64,000 nt of DNA from positions 67,828,001 to 67,892,000 of the forward strand of contig OZ231127.1 in NCBI GenBank assembly GCA_965153355.1, in the 5' to 3' direction. This stretch comes from Flaccisagitta enflata. Its lineage: Eukaryota; Chaetognatha; Sagittoidea; Aphragmophora. The notes below the pieces were generated by a model, which did no database searches, was not told the origin of the DNA, and was given only the letters and a program-made list of their open reading frames with translations. Made by a program: the position numbers and the translations under genes. This document shows, piece after piece, positions 1-13,282 of the stretch. Within the stretch, counting starts at the first letter, position 1. Every line of letters starts with the position of its first letter.

Positions 1-255
1 TACGGTCGGGGTTGTATGAAAATCAACCATGCAGTGACAAAGAACTTTAACTATCCTATAAAGGACAGGTGCAACCCCGAGAAAACAAGGACTTCCTTTG
101 CTCATTGCTGATATTTCTTTTTTGGTCAAGCCGTCCATGCAGTGACTGAGAGCTTTGACTATCCAACAAAGGATCGGTACAACTTGGAGAGAAAAAGGTC
201 TTCCTATGCTCATTGCTATCATTTTTTCTTTGGTCAAAGCGTCGCCCAAAGCGGG

Positions 256-624
<369 letters not shown>

Positions 625-783
625 CTTAGGCATAGTATGAAAGTGACTGAGTTCACATAGTTTCGACAGAGACTTTGGGGGATGGTGCACGTAGTTACGA
701 CATCGTAACTACGTGCATTTAGAACAAACACAAGAATTTCTGACCTGCACTGTCGTAACTACATGGATGCCCCGGAAGAAGAT

Positions 784-1077
784 AACAAGCCCGACTGGGC
801 AACGATGCGTCCGGGCTGTGTCTCAGCATGTATTGATCAAGTGACATATGTATGGAGAGACAGATGGACAAACAGACGGGTGAAAACACTCTCAAAACAT
901 GTTGGTTGATAATTTGTTTCAGTTTAAAAAACAGCCCAGAAACGCAGAATTTGCACAGGCGGAACGGACGGACGGACGGACGGACGGACGGACGGACGGA
1001 CCGACAAAACGACGGACGGACGGACGGACAGACAGACCCTCTTATAGAGATGCGTTCCTGACGGACGCATCTAAAAA
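784..1077 (+). mobile_element. Hairpin-ended dispersed element, family 2, copy 1
   Basis: Starts AACAAGCCCGACTGGGCAAC, carries a (CGGA)n core (961-1033) and ends in the hairpin GATGCGTTC...GGACGCATC followed by TAAAAAGG. The same order is found inverted at 54619-54868, including CAGCCCAGAAACGCAG before the core. No coding capacity. Start and end signatures parallel family 1 (AACAAGGCC... and ...GCGACTAAAA). Confidence 0.7.
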
Positions 1078-2780
1078 GGAAGGTGGAGAAGAAGGAGGAG
1101 ATGGATCAGAAGAAGGAGGAAGAGGAAAAGAATACGGAGGAAGGAAAGGAGAAGTAGAACTGTAGAAGTAGCAGGAGGGAGACGAGTAATGGAAGTAGAA
1201 TGCCATCTAGTACATGTTTTTGCTTTTTAGTTGCGGTAATACATGTACAGTCAGTGGACAAATTACTGTTTGTGTATCAATCATATGATTGACATTGATC
1301 TAAATTATAGATCTCAAACAAAAAGTTGAACATTGTAACTGATCCTTAGATGTTAAGATTACAGTTGGCTGCAATGCTAAAATTTCGGTAAAAATCTAAT
1401 TCTTTTCAATATAGACTTTTTGTAAATTGCTTTTGTAGCATATTTCATAGAATGTGACTTGCAGACTTAAAATCCTGATGAAATTCTGAAAAGTTTGATC
1501 TTTGCTAATATCACAGCATTACACCTGGCTATAATTTCAACAATCAATTTTTTTTCACAAGATTCTTCATGACCAGTCGGTTTTGATCATTGCGAATCAA
1601 ATGAAATGTTTTGTCCACACACTGTGTAGTACACAGTACACTTACATTAATGAATGCATGTGAATGCAAAAAATATTGTACTTGCCGAGGCTTTTTCTGT
1701 TACTACTTTCTCAAGGTTAAATAATTGCCCCCTTTTTCCAGGCAGATGTGACGGTTCTCTAGTGATGGAAAAAAAAGTTTTTTGAGCTCAGCTCCATTTC
1801 ATTCTCTGTATCAAGAAGAAGAAAAAAAATAAAATAAAATAAAACGAAAAAAAAAAGAGAAAGAGAAATTGGAAAGAAAAAAAAAGTTTGATTGAGTTTG
1901 CTGTTGATTGATCCGATGCCTTCTTTCTTCCCTCACGATTCCATTTGAGAACATCATTGAGAGAAAACAATTTTTTCCTCCTCTTTACTCGAGATTTTAG
2001 CGTCCTTTTTTTCCAAATCCCGCATCAAGGTGGCCTTCATGATTCATGAAGCGAGGAAATAAGAAAAAATATTCACCCAAGAATCTGACAGTGAGAGAAA
2101 AGGAAATGAAGAGATTTCAATTTTAGCCCACGATGTGAAATTTCAAGCAAAATTTCGAATTGCCAGGAGCAGATGCGCTACAAGCCAGTTTTTGGTCAGC
2201 CGTTTGGTTGGTCACTCGCGACGATTAGTGCATCAAGGCTGTCCTAGCTGCTTCGTGAGGCAGCCCTAAAACGCTCTACTAAAAGCTGTGCCAAAGGACA
2301 ATAGAGAAAGGTGTCACCAAGTAAAAGCTAATCCCTGGTGACTTGAAGAGTCAAAGCAAAATTAAAAAAAAACAAACTTAAAATCAGATATTCCCTGCGC
2401 TTAGACAATATTCTGAATTGAACATTGGTGACTAGAGGGGAAGTTGTGTCAAACAAATTGTTGTATCAAAGAAGCACAGCTTAGGGTATCACTGAGTCTA
2501 AACTCTTAACTAGACTCAGATTACAGGTAAAGTGACTGTTTTTGTGTGTGTCAATGCCGCGCCAAAGCCTAAGAGACTCCCTTCGGCCTTTGGGCCTCAA
2601 TTTCCCCTCCATTTTTGGCCGAGGAAGCAGTCAAGCCAAAGAAGAAGGCAGGCAAAAGAGGCAGGCAAAAGAGGCAGGCAAAGAGTCATGGGCGCGATGC
2701 CAACTCAATTTCATTCCAGAACCAAAAACTGATTTTTGGCGTTCTAGTCTGTGTTGACTCTCTCTTCATCTTCTCCCTTA
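1078..2780. other. Non-coding stretch, no gene seen
   Basis: A/T-rich unique sequence with a GGAGGA-rich start (1080-1190), an A-rich tract near 1820-1885 and AAGAGGCAGGCAAAAGAGGC units at about 2640-2680. No conserved ORF, RNA gene or terminal repeat was recognised. Confidence 0.6.
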
Positions 2781-2983
2781 TTCTCTGTCTAAATGTCTGT
2801 CTCTTTCTGTCTATGTCTGCCCGGCTCTATATCTTTTTCTCTCATCCTCTCTGTAATTCTGTCTCTCTTTACACTCATCAGCCCTTTTCTGTCTGTCTGA
2901 TTTTCTGTCTCTCTGTCTTTCAATGTCTGTTTGTCTGTCTGTCTCGTTCTCTCTCTGTCTCTCTCTCTGTCTCTCTCTCTGTT

Positions 2984-3313
<330 letters not shown>

Positions 3314-3724
3314 TACTTTTCTAAACATACACACACGTACCACTCTTCATTTTATCATACTTACTCATGCAACTTTTTATCTTTTTTTTTTAACCACAGT
3401 GAGAGGGAAGATTGATTTTTTGTTCACTCAATTTTTTGTCCTTTCCGAGTTTTGATCTCAGAGAATAGATCAAAAGAGAAAAGAGAAAAGAAGAGAGCAA
3501 CGTTTGGACACATTCTTTGTCCTTTCCCCGGTCTTCAGATTCTTTGTACAAAAAACTTTCGATTTCACTTTTTTTTCCTCTTCACTTTTTTTTTGTCTAC
3601 ATCTAAAGAATGTTTGAATTCCATCTCAAGAGGAATTTGAGGAAGAAATTTCAGATGCGCAGCCCTTAACACCTACTCCTCTTTGTCTCTTTATTTCTCT
3701 CTTTATTTCTCTTTTTAACTTTTC

Positions 3725-3829
<105 letters not shown>

Positions 3830-3919
3830 TTCCTTATGACGATGAAGGGTAAAGCATCCGTTTTTTGATTAAAAAGATTTTTTTCCAAATTCTACATTCA
3901 TGCACATGACACAATCCAT

Positions 3920-4162
3920 TCAAACAGTGGTCCATTTATCTTTTGACACAGGTGACCAAGTTGAAAGTTCTTTTTCTGCAAGGGTTTGCCTTTGAACACA
4001 CCTCCAGCGTCCATCTACTATACTAGCATCTTTAGATCTCTCTGGTACTCTCACATGGCAATTACTGCACCAGCTCTCATGATGAAACATCGTTGATTCC
4101 CATCCAAAACAATGCATTATACAGTTCATACTTAAACCTCGAATTGTAATAAACGCAAGCAT
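3920..4162 (-). pseudogene. Eroded ISXO2-like transposase N-terminal fragment
   Basis: An 80-residue frame contains C-x2-C (WCSNC) followed by VPERSKDASIVDGRWRC. That spacing and the DG-RWRC signature resemble the zinc-ribbon start of ISXO2-like (IS1595-type) transposases common in invertebrates. The frame stops soon after, and the fourth zinc ligand and the DDE catalytic domain are absent, so it would be a dead fragment. Based on motif memory only. Confidence 0.35.
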
Positions 4163-4325
4163 GGATTTGAGGCGCTAAGCATTGAATTTTAGCAAGTGAG
4201 GCTAGTGGTGCTTTCATTAGTGTTGCAAGATGGGCAGAGTATAGTCTTTATAGAATCGTGTACACGTTACTCAGAATGAACAGCTTTGCCTATCTTTCAG
4301 ATTGCAAAAGTAAAAAAAAAACGTG

Positions 4326-4384
<59 letters not shown>

Positions 4385-4790
4385 GAAGGAGATTATAGAA
4401 AAAAATCTCTCTCACTCTCTATTTATCAAAGAGATTTTGAACCATTAAAGTTTGATGTCCTCGCAGAGTTTTTGGATCTTTGAATTTTCTTCTTCTTTAT
4501 CAAACTTTGCCAAGCTACTGAATTATTTTGAAACCCTCTAAAGTCTTTAAACATACACACAGAAAAAGAGAAAGAAATCGCGTCCTCTTACCGCCATTTC
4601 AGAGTTAAGTTGCGTAACATTCGTATGGTTTGGTTGTTGTTACAAATTACTTAAATCTTGGGGTCTGTTGGTTGAATTCTAAGCGGCGGATTAGACGCGA
4701 AAGGACAAACAGCGAAATCTGAGTTTCTTCACTCCATTCTATCCCCTCACTTTTTTTTCAGGGCCTCCTTAGTCCTTACCGAAAATAGAA

Positions 4791-4835
<45 letters not shown>

Positions 4836-5400
4836 ACGGGACAAATAGCTGGCTAAAAGAAAAGCCTCTAGGAAATGGAAGCACTTACCCTCGTTTACCT
4901 TTACAAAACCTTTCTATATTTTTCTTCACTTACCCTTGTTTTCATTTCATGACTAAACATGTAAACTTTCCATTGATTTCTTCCAGACGTGCCTTCGGAG
5001 ATTTACCACCCTTTTCTTTGGATAAGTGTCTCGTCATATGTCATGTTTACGTTTAGATTCATACGTGAACTTCTCAATGCCGATGCAACACAGTTAATTG
5101 ACATAAGAGACAAGGCCAAGTTGGGGCCAATATGTGCACCTCGCTGATTAAGAATTTGTGAATGAATGTTTTGCATGAATGAACGTTTTTGATGAATCCA
5201 TAAATGAATGAATGACTTTGGTTATTCAATGAAAGACTGAATAAAAATGAAAGTAAGAAGGTGAAGGAAGTGACAAAAGTGAAGAAAGACGCGATTTTGC
5301 GCGGTTTGAACCTTTACGTGAAGGACCAACAGACCAACGGACAGACATGGCTTCTTAGAGACGTGCGAGGACGCACATAAAAATATCAAGTTCACGTTAG
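4163..5400. other. Non-coding stretch with two (GA)n tracts
   Basis: (GA)n at 4329-4385 and 4798-4832 in otherwise unique A/T-rich sequence, with AATGAATGA-type text near 5160-5220. No gene recognised. Confidence 0.6.
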
Positions 5401-5401
5401 C

Positions 5402-5528
5402 TTTTTCAGTCGCATGCTACGCGACTCAACACCCCGCTTTGTCCATTGGTCTGTTGGTCCGTCGGTCTGTCTGTCTTTGGCTTCACTAGCTAGCACGCGA
5501 CTAAGATAGTTGTGTATCCGGCCTTGTT
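5402..5528 (-). mobile_element. Hairpin-ended dispersed element, family 1
   Basis: On the plus strand it begins TTTTTCAGTCGCATGCTACG and ends GTATCCGGCCTTGTTT. It is a shortened copy with a GGTCCGTCGGTCTGTC core. A further diverged piece (ACCAACAGACCAACGGACAG...CACATAAAAA) precedes it at about 5325-5385. Confidence 0.65.
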
Positions 5529-5612
5529 TAATGTTTTGTAAACATTTTGCAGCACTCGGCTTGAAAAGATGTAACAAGGTCAGTTCAAGAGAAAGTCTCC
5601 AAGTGGCATAAT

Positions 5613-6228
<616 letters not shown>

Positions 6229-6667
6229 AAAACAACAATAACAACAACATGAGGAAGATGCGCGGTTAAAACAACAACAATGATGACCTGAAAATTGGAG
6301 GGTGACCCTTTCCTCAATTGATTTGCACCTCTTATAATTACAATATCGCCGCTGACGGAAGGATTTCATTTTCGTTCCATCATCCAACCTCTTCAACTTT
6401 GTTTTCGTCTCTGCATCTCTGTCTCTGACTCTCTCTTTGTCTTTGTGTCTCTGTGTCTTTGTGTCTTTCCGTCCATGCGCCTTGCTTTCTCTATCTCTTT
6501 CTTCTTTGCTTTCTCTCTGTCTTTCTTTCTCAGTCTTTGTCTAGGATCTGTCTGTTTGTATATTAGTCTCTTTTTCTGAATTCTGTTCATCAATCGCTTT
6601 CTCTGTCTATCTTTGTCTCTCTGCCTCTGCCTCTCTGTCCCTGCCTCTGTCTACCATCCCCTGTCTC

Positions 6668-6790
<123 letters not shown>

Positions 6791-6797
6791 CCTTTTT

Positions 6798-7304
6798 GGG
6801 CAGCGGCCCCAAAGGGCCGATGTCCTGTAGGACACAGGGGGGAGTTTCGAGACGTCCGTCCTTCCGTCCGTCCTTCCGTCCGTCCGTCCGTCCGTCCCCC
6901 CCCTTGGCCATTGGGGGCCTCAATTTTGCCCTCTCAGGCCTGATTTTGGCCCTCTGAGCCATCAGAATAGGCTGAATAGCCCTCTCAGACCTCAATTTAG
7001 CCCTTGAGACCTTAAATCAGCTCTCCAGACCTCACAACTGCCCTCCAGACCTCAAATTAGCCCTCCATACCCCAAATCCACCCTCCAGGCCTCACATCAG
7101 CTCTTTAGGCCTCAAATTTGTTCTCTGGGCCTCATGCCTGCCCCTCAAACCTCAAATCTACTCTCTAGAACCTAATTCTGCCCTCCATGCTTCAAAACCG
7201 CCTTCAATGAACTCTATCCATCTTCTCAGACCTGATATACCTCAGGACGTCTCGAAATTCCCCCCTGTGTCCTACAGGACATCGGCCCTTTGGGGCCGCT
7301 GCCC
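6798..7304. mobile_element. Foldback element with internal 20-bp minisatellite, copy 1
   Basis: Inverted ends of about 60 bp: GGGCAGCGGCCCCAAAGGGC, CGATGTCCTGTAGGACACAG at the left and the reverse complement at 7245-7304. Inside are about 15 units of a 20-bp repeat (CCCTCCAGACCTCAAATTAG type). A further family-specific stretch, with CGGGTACCGCTGACCATGTG, follows to about 7390. No ORF. Confidence 0.75.
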
Positions 7305-7527
7305 TGCTCTCTCTCCACTACTTCACTTGATCACTCCAAGCAGGGCATCGGGTACCGCTGACCATGTGCGATCCTTGGATGACTAGTTTATCTCTTTCTC
7401 TTTCGCTTTCATTAGAAAATAAATAAATGAAAGGATAAAAGGAAAGAAAACATTCTGGCTTCAGTACTGGCCGCCTTAATCGGCCCATACACCCGGCAAC
7501 TAAGAAAACATTGTTATCCTGTTCATC

Positions 7528-7741
<214 letters not shown>

Positions 7742-8264
7742 ATCTCTCGCGGGGATGGCGTCATCATGAAATCAACGGGAGCGTCGAAAAAGAGAGGCAG
7801 ATGTAAAGAAGGGGAAAAACAGAAGCGGGGAAAAGATAGGAGGAAAACGATGTAGAAGGTAAAAGGATAGGTAGAACTAGGAATAAAGATAAGGGTATAC
7901 GAAAGGGGTTAGTAAAGTCAAAAGAAAGAAAGGGAGTAGGTAGGGTACAGCAGAATGATTCACTAAGGGGATTGGGGAAGGGGGAACCGAGGTAGAGCAG
8001 ATAGAAAGATAAAAACAAAAACAAACCAAACAATGACTGATGTAACAGGTACCCAAACTTTTGCCAGAATCTTGCAAGAATAACCCCACGAATCCTAACA
8101 GGTAAGTAGATCGCTATTCGAGTCGTGGATACTGAACAATCATGCGTTGCTCTTTTCACCTTCACGGCCCCTGCCCACCCGCGTACGACTTGGGCAGCCG
8201 TGACCGTGTATTTGGACTTTTTTTCATTTTCACTGTTTTTCACTGTTGTAACCAATACCACCTT

Positions 8265-8654
8265 AACAAGGCCGGATACTCGGCTTTCCAGTCGCGGAAG
8301 GTTGGGCAGGAGCAGTAATGCGAAAACCGTTCGGAACTCAACAAGGCCGGATACACGGCTACCCCAGTCGCGTACGGGTGGGCAGGAGCCGTATTTGAGG
8401 TCACTGGATCTTTTAGGCAGGAGCAGTGAGGCCAAAGACCGCAAAAAAAAAAAAAAAAAACATGAAACAAAAAAAAAACAACAAACAAACAAAAGAAGTA
8501 AAGTGTGACGGACCGACGGACCAACGGACCGACGGACCGACGGACCGACAAAGCAGGGTGTTGGTTGCGTAGCAGGCGACTAAAGATGTGACGGACCAAC
8601 CGACGGATCTAGTGACCGACACGGCAAAGTGTAGAGTCGCGTGTCCGCGTCTAA
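8265..8654 (+). mobile_element. Hairpin-ended element, family 1, outer copy interrupted by an inner copy
   Basis: The outer copy starts AACAAGGCCGGATACTCGGC, is interrupted at 8340 by another copy, resumes at about 8585 with GTGACGGACCAACCGACGG and ends with GAGTCGCGTGTCCGCGTCTAAT. Without the insert it is about 145 bp and matches the uninterrupted copy at 58061-58203. Confidence 0.75.
8340..8584 (+). mobile_element. Hairpin-ended element, family 1, inner nested copy
   Basis: A full-length copy of about 245 bp, from AACAAGGCCGGATACACGGC through GGGCAGGAGCCGT, an A-rich stretch, GTAAAGTGTGACGGACC and a (CGGACCGA)n core to GCGTAGCAGGCGACTAAA. It interrupts the outer copy, which shows the outer termini of this subfamily directly. 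Confidence 0.75.
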
Positions 8655-9086
8655 TGATCTTGCGTTACAATTACTGGTAGCTATTCTATCCACCATATCG
8701 GAAGTTAAATTCGACTACAGCTAAATAAGGTTACGAACTAGAAAGAAAGAGAGAGAGAAAGAGGTGGGAGGGAGAGAAAGGGGAAAGCGGAGTAATAGAA
8801 CAATTTTCTTAAACACTGAATTTACTTTTTAGAAAATAATGAATGAAACAACCAAAATAATAATGAGCCGTCCAAATGAGAGAAAATGAAGTAAAGCAGG
8901 AGAAAACTAACGATAGACATCTTTATATACAGGAAAATAGACCGATTAAAAAATGAAGAAAAAAAAAAAAAGATTGGAAGAAGAAAAGTTGGGAAAAAAA
9001 AAAGAAGAGAAAAAATTGAGGAGGCGGGAGAAGATATCTGAAGGGTGGGGTAAAAAAACGGTTTGGCAGGGAGAGAGAAATCCCCA

Positions 9087-9090
<4 letters not shown>

Positions 9091-9148
<58 letters not shown>
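9091..9148 (+). repeat. (GA)n microsatellite
   Basis: A 58-bp (GA)n tract in A/G-rich surroundings (8730-9090). Confidence 0.9.
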
Positions 9149-9152
<4 letters not shown>

Positions 9153-9239
9153 CAAGGTGGATGTTGGCCGGTATAGATTCTGGGGGGTCGACAGATTTCG
9201 AAAAAAAAAAACAGCAAAACATTTCCCGTCTTATTGGTC

Positions 9240-9340
9240 TTGAATTTTGAAATTCTACTGTTCATTATTTTGAAATTCTACTGTTCATTATTTTGAAATT
9301 CTACTGTTCATTATTTTGAAATTCTACTGTTCATTATTAT
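9240..9340 (+). repeat. 23-bp minisatellite, four units
   Basis: ATTTTGAAATTCTACTGTTC plus ATT repeated four times with almost no divergence. Confidence 0.8.
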
Positions 9341-9660
9341 TTGATTGGTGCCCGATTCGTCGATGGCCGATAGAAATTGACGGACCAATACTTGTCCCCC
9401 TCCTTATTCATGGCTGAACTAGCCAGTGTATTCGTCGCTTGTATTCCGACCGGTTTATCGGACAGTTCGACCAGTTGTCTCTACGCCTTTTTTCGTGCGA
9501 CTTTCACCTCACTGCCCCATTCAACTGCTCCTGCCCACGCGGTTAAGGACTTTAGGACATACTTGGACAAAGGCCGAGTTTTGAACAAGATCTTCTTCTA
9601 CGTAACAAAGCGTTTCTACGATCTTGCTCATAAGTATATCACCATCTGAAAAAAAAAACA

Positions 9661-9803
9661 TTAACTTTGGAAGAATGTTGCTCCTAAACAAATAAAGCTA
9701 CAATTCCCAGATTGGTCGCATTTTAAAGATTTTAAACAATTTTTTAAAATGGTAATTGTTGCTAGCTTTATTCTTTTAGGAGCAACACTATTCCAAAGTT
9801 GAC
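9661..9803. mobile_element. Small MITE-like inverted repeat
   Basis: Arms of about 45-50 bp share AACTTTGGAA, GTTGCTCCTAAA and AATAAAGCTA in inverted orientation, around a loop of about 45 bp. Element length about 140 bp. Confidence 0.6.
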
Positions 9804-10221
9804 GCTTTTCTTTAAATGGTAATTTGTTAGCAAGATAGTAAGTCACTTCTTTCTACCGTTTATTGAGCTGCGTTTTACTAAAGTTATCGTGGAAACGTAA
9901 TTTTACAATCTATATCTGCCACTCAACGGAAATCAGGAAATGACTGTTCAAACTCTGTCAACAATTTCATTGATTATTCCATATCAAAAAGGGAGAGAAA
10001 AAAAGAGAAAGAATCAAAAAGAATTAAGAACATAGCGGGAGTTCAGTTGAATAAAAGGGAAGAAATATGTCGACCAGATTTTCTCAACAATGTGGTCAGA
10101 ATGTCAGAAAAATTGCCTGCCCTGAAATCCACTTTAATGGGATTTCGCTGTAAAATGTCTGCCCCTCTTCAATGATTTGACTTTCGAGGAAACGTCAATT
10201 TTTTCTCTATCTCATTTCTAA

Positions 10222-10247
10222 TTTTCTTTCTTTCTTTCTTTCTTTCC

Positions 10248-10328
<81 letters not shown>

Positions 10329-10381
10329 TTTTAATTCATTTCTTTATTTGTTTCTTGCTTTCTTGCTTTCTTTCCTTCTTC

Positions 10382-10452
<71 letters not shown>

Positions 10453-10533
10453 TTTTTTTTATTTCATTTCTTTATTTGTTTCTTGCTTTCTTGCTTTCTT
10501 TCCTTCTTCCTTTCTTTCTTTCTTTCCTTCTTC

Positions 10534-10604
<71 letters not shown>

Positions 10605-10607
10605 TTT
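10222..10607 (+). repeat. (CTTT)n microsatellite with internal duplication
   Basis: Three (CTTT)n blocks separated by two copies of the interruption ATTTCATTTCTTTATTTG or a close variant plus TTTCTTGCTTTCTTGC (10333-10378 and 10459-10510), so the array grew partly by duplication of a larger segment. Confidence 0.9.
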
Positions 10608-10907
10608 TCGTCATTCTTGTCTTGATTTGATGTCAATTCATTGTTCTTTTTGTTCCCCTCATTTGATCTGGGATACTTTTTTGTTTTCTTTTGTCAGAAA
10701 ACGTTGGAATAACTCTTATCTAATATATTATAAGTCGGTCGTAAGAAAAATATGCCGCAGAGAGGAAGAGAAGGATTCGTTCTCATGTCACCGGGACGGT
10801 TTGCCGGTAGAACGGAAAATACGTGCGTCCATCTGTCCGTCCGTTGGTCATCGCAGTCTGTTAGCAATAAGCGATTAGCAAATCGTTCAAGCTCATTCAT
10901 ACGGTCA

Positions 10908-11031
10908 ATCAAACAATCTATCAATCAATCAAACATTCAATCAATCAATCGATCAATCAATCAATCAATCAATCCATCCATCCATCCATCCATCCATCCA
11001 TCCATCTATCCATCCATCCATCCATCCATCC

Positions 11032-11085
<54 letters not shown>

Positions 11086-11113
11086 CAATCAATCAATCAA
11101 TCAATCAATCAAT

Positions 11114-11161
<48 letters not shown>

Positions 11162-11177
11162 TAATCAATCAATCAAT

Positions 11178-11245
<68 letters not shown>
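10908..11245 (+). repeat. (AATC)n/(CATC)n microsatellite
   Basis: (AATC)n with a (CATC)n block at 10972-11034. One plus-strand frame reads as a Ser-Ile-Asn-Gln repeat and is not considered a gene. Confidence 0.95.
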
Positions 11246-11661
11246 TGTTGAATAGAGGAGGAGGCCAAATAGGCCAATAGAGAGACCTTGACAAGCAGAC
11301 AGACGGACTTGACCTTACATGTACGCGTATTTTAAAACCGCGACAGTGATGTTCATCTCAAAACACGATCCTTGCGAGAGCCGCTGAGCCGTTGAGCACC
11401 TTGCTTTTTCTTCATCCGAATATTCGGCATTTAATGAATTGAAGCTCGATGGAAGTTGACAGGGCAGAGGAACTCTGGTGGCAAGGTAAACATAAAACGG
11501 CAAATGTAAACAATGGACCGAACCAAATTTTCATGTAGCGCAAACTAAGTTGATTAAAATCCGTTCATCTCTGCTTTTTCTTCGACGTCCTTTACTTTTT
11601 TTTCTTCCTTTTTTTTCTCGGTCTTTTTGCTTGGTCTTACTCTCTCTTTTTCATTCTCTTT

Positions 11662-11674
11662 TTCGTTCTTTCGT

Positions 11675-11746
<72 letters not shown>

Positions 11747-11751
11747 TTTTT

Positions 11752-11799
<48 letters not shown>

Positions 11800-11839
11800 T
11801 TCTTCTTTCGTTCTTTCTTTCTTTCGTTCTTTCTTTTTT

Positions 11840-11879
<40 letters not shown>

Positions 11880-11995
11880 TCATTCGTTCGTTCGTTCGTT
11901 CGTTCGTTCGTTCGTTCGTTCGTTCGTTCGTTCGTTCGTTCGTTCGTTCGTTCGTTCTTTCTTTCTTTCTTTCATTCTTTCATTCTTTCATTCCT

Positions 11996-12087
<92 letters not shown>

Positions 12088-12095
12088 TCATTATC

Positions 12096-12191
<96 letters not shown>

Positions 12192-12217
12192 TTTTCTTTC
12201 TTTTTTCTTTCTTTCTT
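11662..12217 (+). repeat. (CTTT)n microsatellite with (TTCG)n block
   Basis: 550 bp of (TTTC)n with an (ATTCG)-started (TTCG)n block at 11881-11957. Followed by CTGT/CTCT text to 12361. Confidence 0.95.
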
Positions 12218-12427
12218 ACTTTCAACCCTGTCTGTCTGTGTGTCTGTCTGTCTGTATAAGTATTTCTGTGTTAGCCCTTCTCTCTCTCTGTCTGTCTCTC
12301 TCTGTCTCTCTGTCTCTCTCTCTTTCTCTCTCTTTCTTTCTCTCTGTCTCTCTCTCTCTCTCCTGAAATGTTCCGGGCGGCGACAGAAGCTTTACTGTTT
12401 GTCTAAAATCCTCAAAAGCTAAAAACC

Positions 12428-12430
<3 letters not shown>

Positions 12431-12500
<70 letters not shown>
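12431..12500 (+). repeat. (GA)n microsatellite split by the LTR element
   Basis: A 70-bp (GA)n ends exactly at the LTR; 13 further bases of (GA)n, then (CAGA)n, follow the other LTR at 24121-24150. The element therefore inserted into a (GA)n-(CAGA)n tract. Confidence 0.9.
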
Positions 12501-12502
<2 letters not shown>

Positions 12503-13073
12503 TCAAATGGTCATTACGCGTCCGGATAACTGGACAGAGCCCCAGCGCGAGAGGAAGAAAGACTCGACCAGATATATGGATATATAAGGACGTGTAATCT
12601 GAATAAACGACAAGAAACGATGATGAAATATACGCAATAATAATGAACCCGAACCCAACTGCCCCAGCCCCTTTCTCTGCCCCTGCCGTCTCCTCTTCCT
12701 CCTCTTCTACGTCCCGTCTCCCCGTCGTCTTCGTCCCGTATCCCCGTCGTCGCCGTCCCGCCTCCTCCTCCTCCTCCTTCTCCCCCTCCTTCTCCCCTTC
12801 CTCCTCCTACTTCTCCCGTCCCGTCCGTTAGTAATGATCAATCAGTAATAATAATAATAATAATTACCTAAGAACTCTTTCGCAGTTATTGGGGATATCC
12901 AAGTTATCGGAGAAAATAATATTGTTGAAGGTCTTGTTTGTGGAAAGAAGGAATGTCGCTATGAAAGAGAAATAGCATATGAGGCTGATCTACCATCATG
13001 TTTTGATGGTCGATCAGTCTTGCGTCAATTCTCTTTCATCGCTTCGCTTCTTGGGGGGCTCATGTTATTGACA
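12501..13073 (-). repeat. 3' LTR of the gag-only retrotransposon
   Basis: This 573-bp LTR is nearly identical to 23545-24120: one substitution (C here, T in the other copy, in the pyrimidine-rich block near 12758) and one fewer trinucleotide unit in the (AAT)n run. It directly follows a (GA)n tract on its outer side. A polypurine tract (element sense) lies directly against its inner side, which identifies it as the 3' LTR of a minus-strand element. Confidence 0.9.
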
Positions 13074-13092
13074 CCCCCGCCTTCCTTCCTCT
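13074..13092 (-). promoter_or_regulatory. Polypurine tract of the LTR element
   Basis: Read on the minus strand this is AGAGGAAGGAAGGCGGGGG, 18 of 19 bases purine, ending exactly at the TG of the 3' LTR. That is the position of the plus-strand primer of an LTR retrotransposon, and it fixes the element's orientation. The GGCGGGGG core recurs seven more times upstream in the element (see 15637-17086). Confidence 0.8.
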
Positions 13093-13249
13093 AAGAAGGA
13101 ACCCGTGGTAACAGGAGTCCTCCAAAGAAGTGGAAGGTCTATTTCCGTCCTTCTGTTATGAACTTGGCCAATTGTTTGTTTGTTCTTTTATTTTGTTTTA
13201 TTTATTTATTTTTTTTTTGTACTGATTGATCACTTAGCTTATATTGATT

Positions 13250-13282
<33 letters not shown>

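Noticed and set aside
11550-12422. A 290-codon open frame
   Set aside because: Made of (CTTT)n and (TTCG)n repeats; length comes from the tetranucleotide reading as a 12-base cycle without stops.
12643-12831. A 62-codon frame present in both LTRs
   Set aside because: It is duplicated only because the LTRs are; composition is Ser/Pro/Arg low complexity and it is antisense to gag.
13074-13120. Plus-strand orientation of the LTR element with a PBS after 13073
   Set aside because: The sequence there is pyrimidine-rich, does not start TGG, and is a polypurine tract on the other strand; the only long ORF is also on the minus strand.
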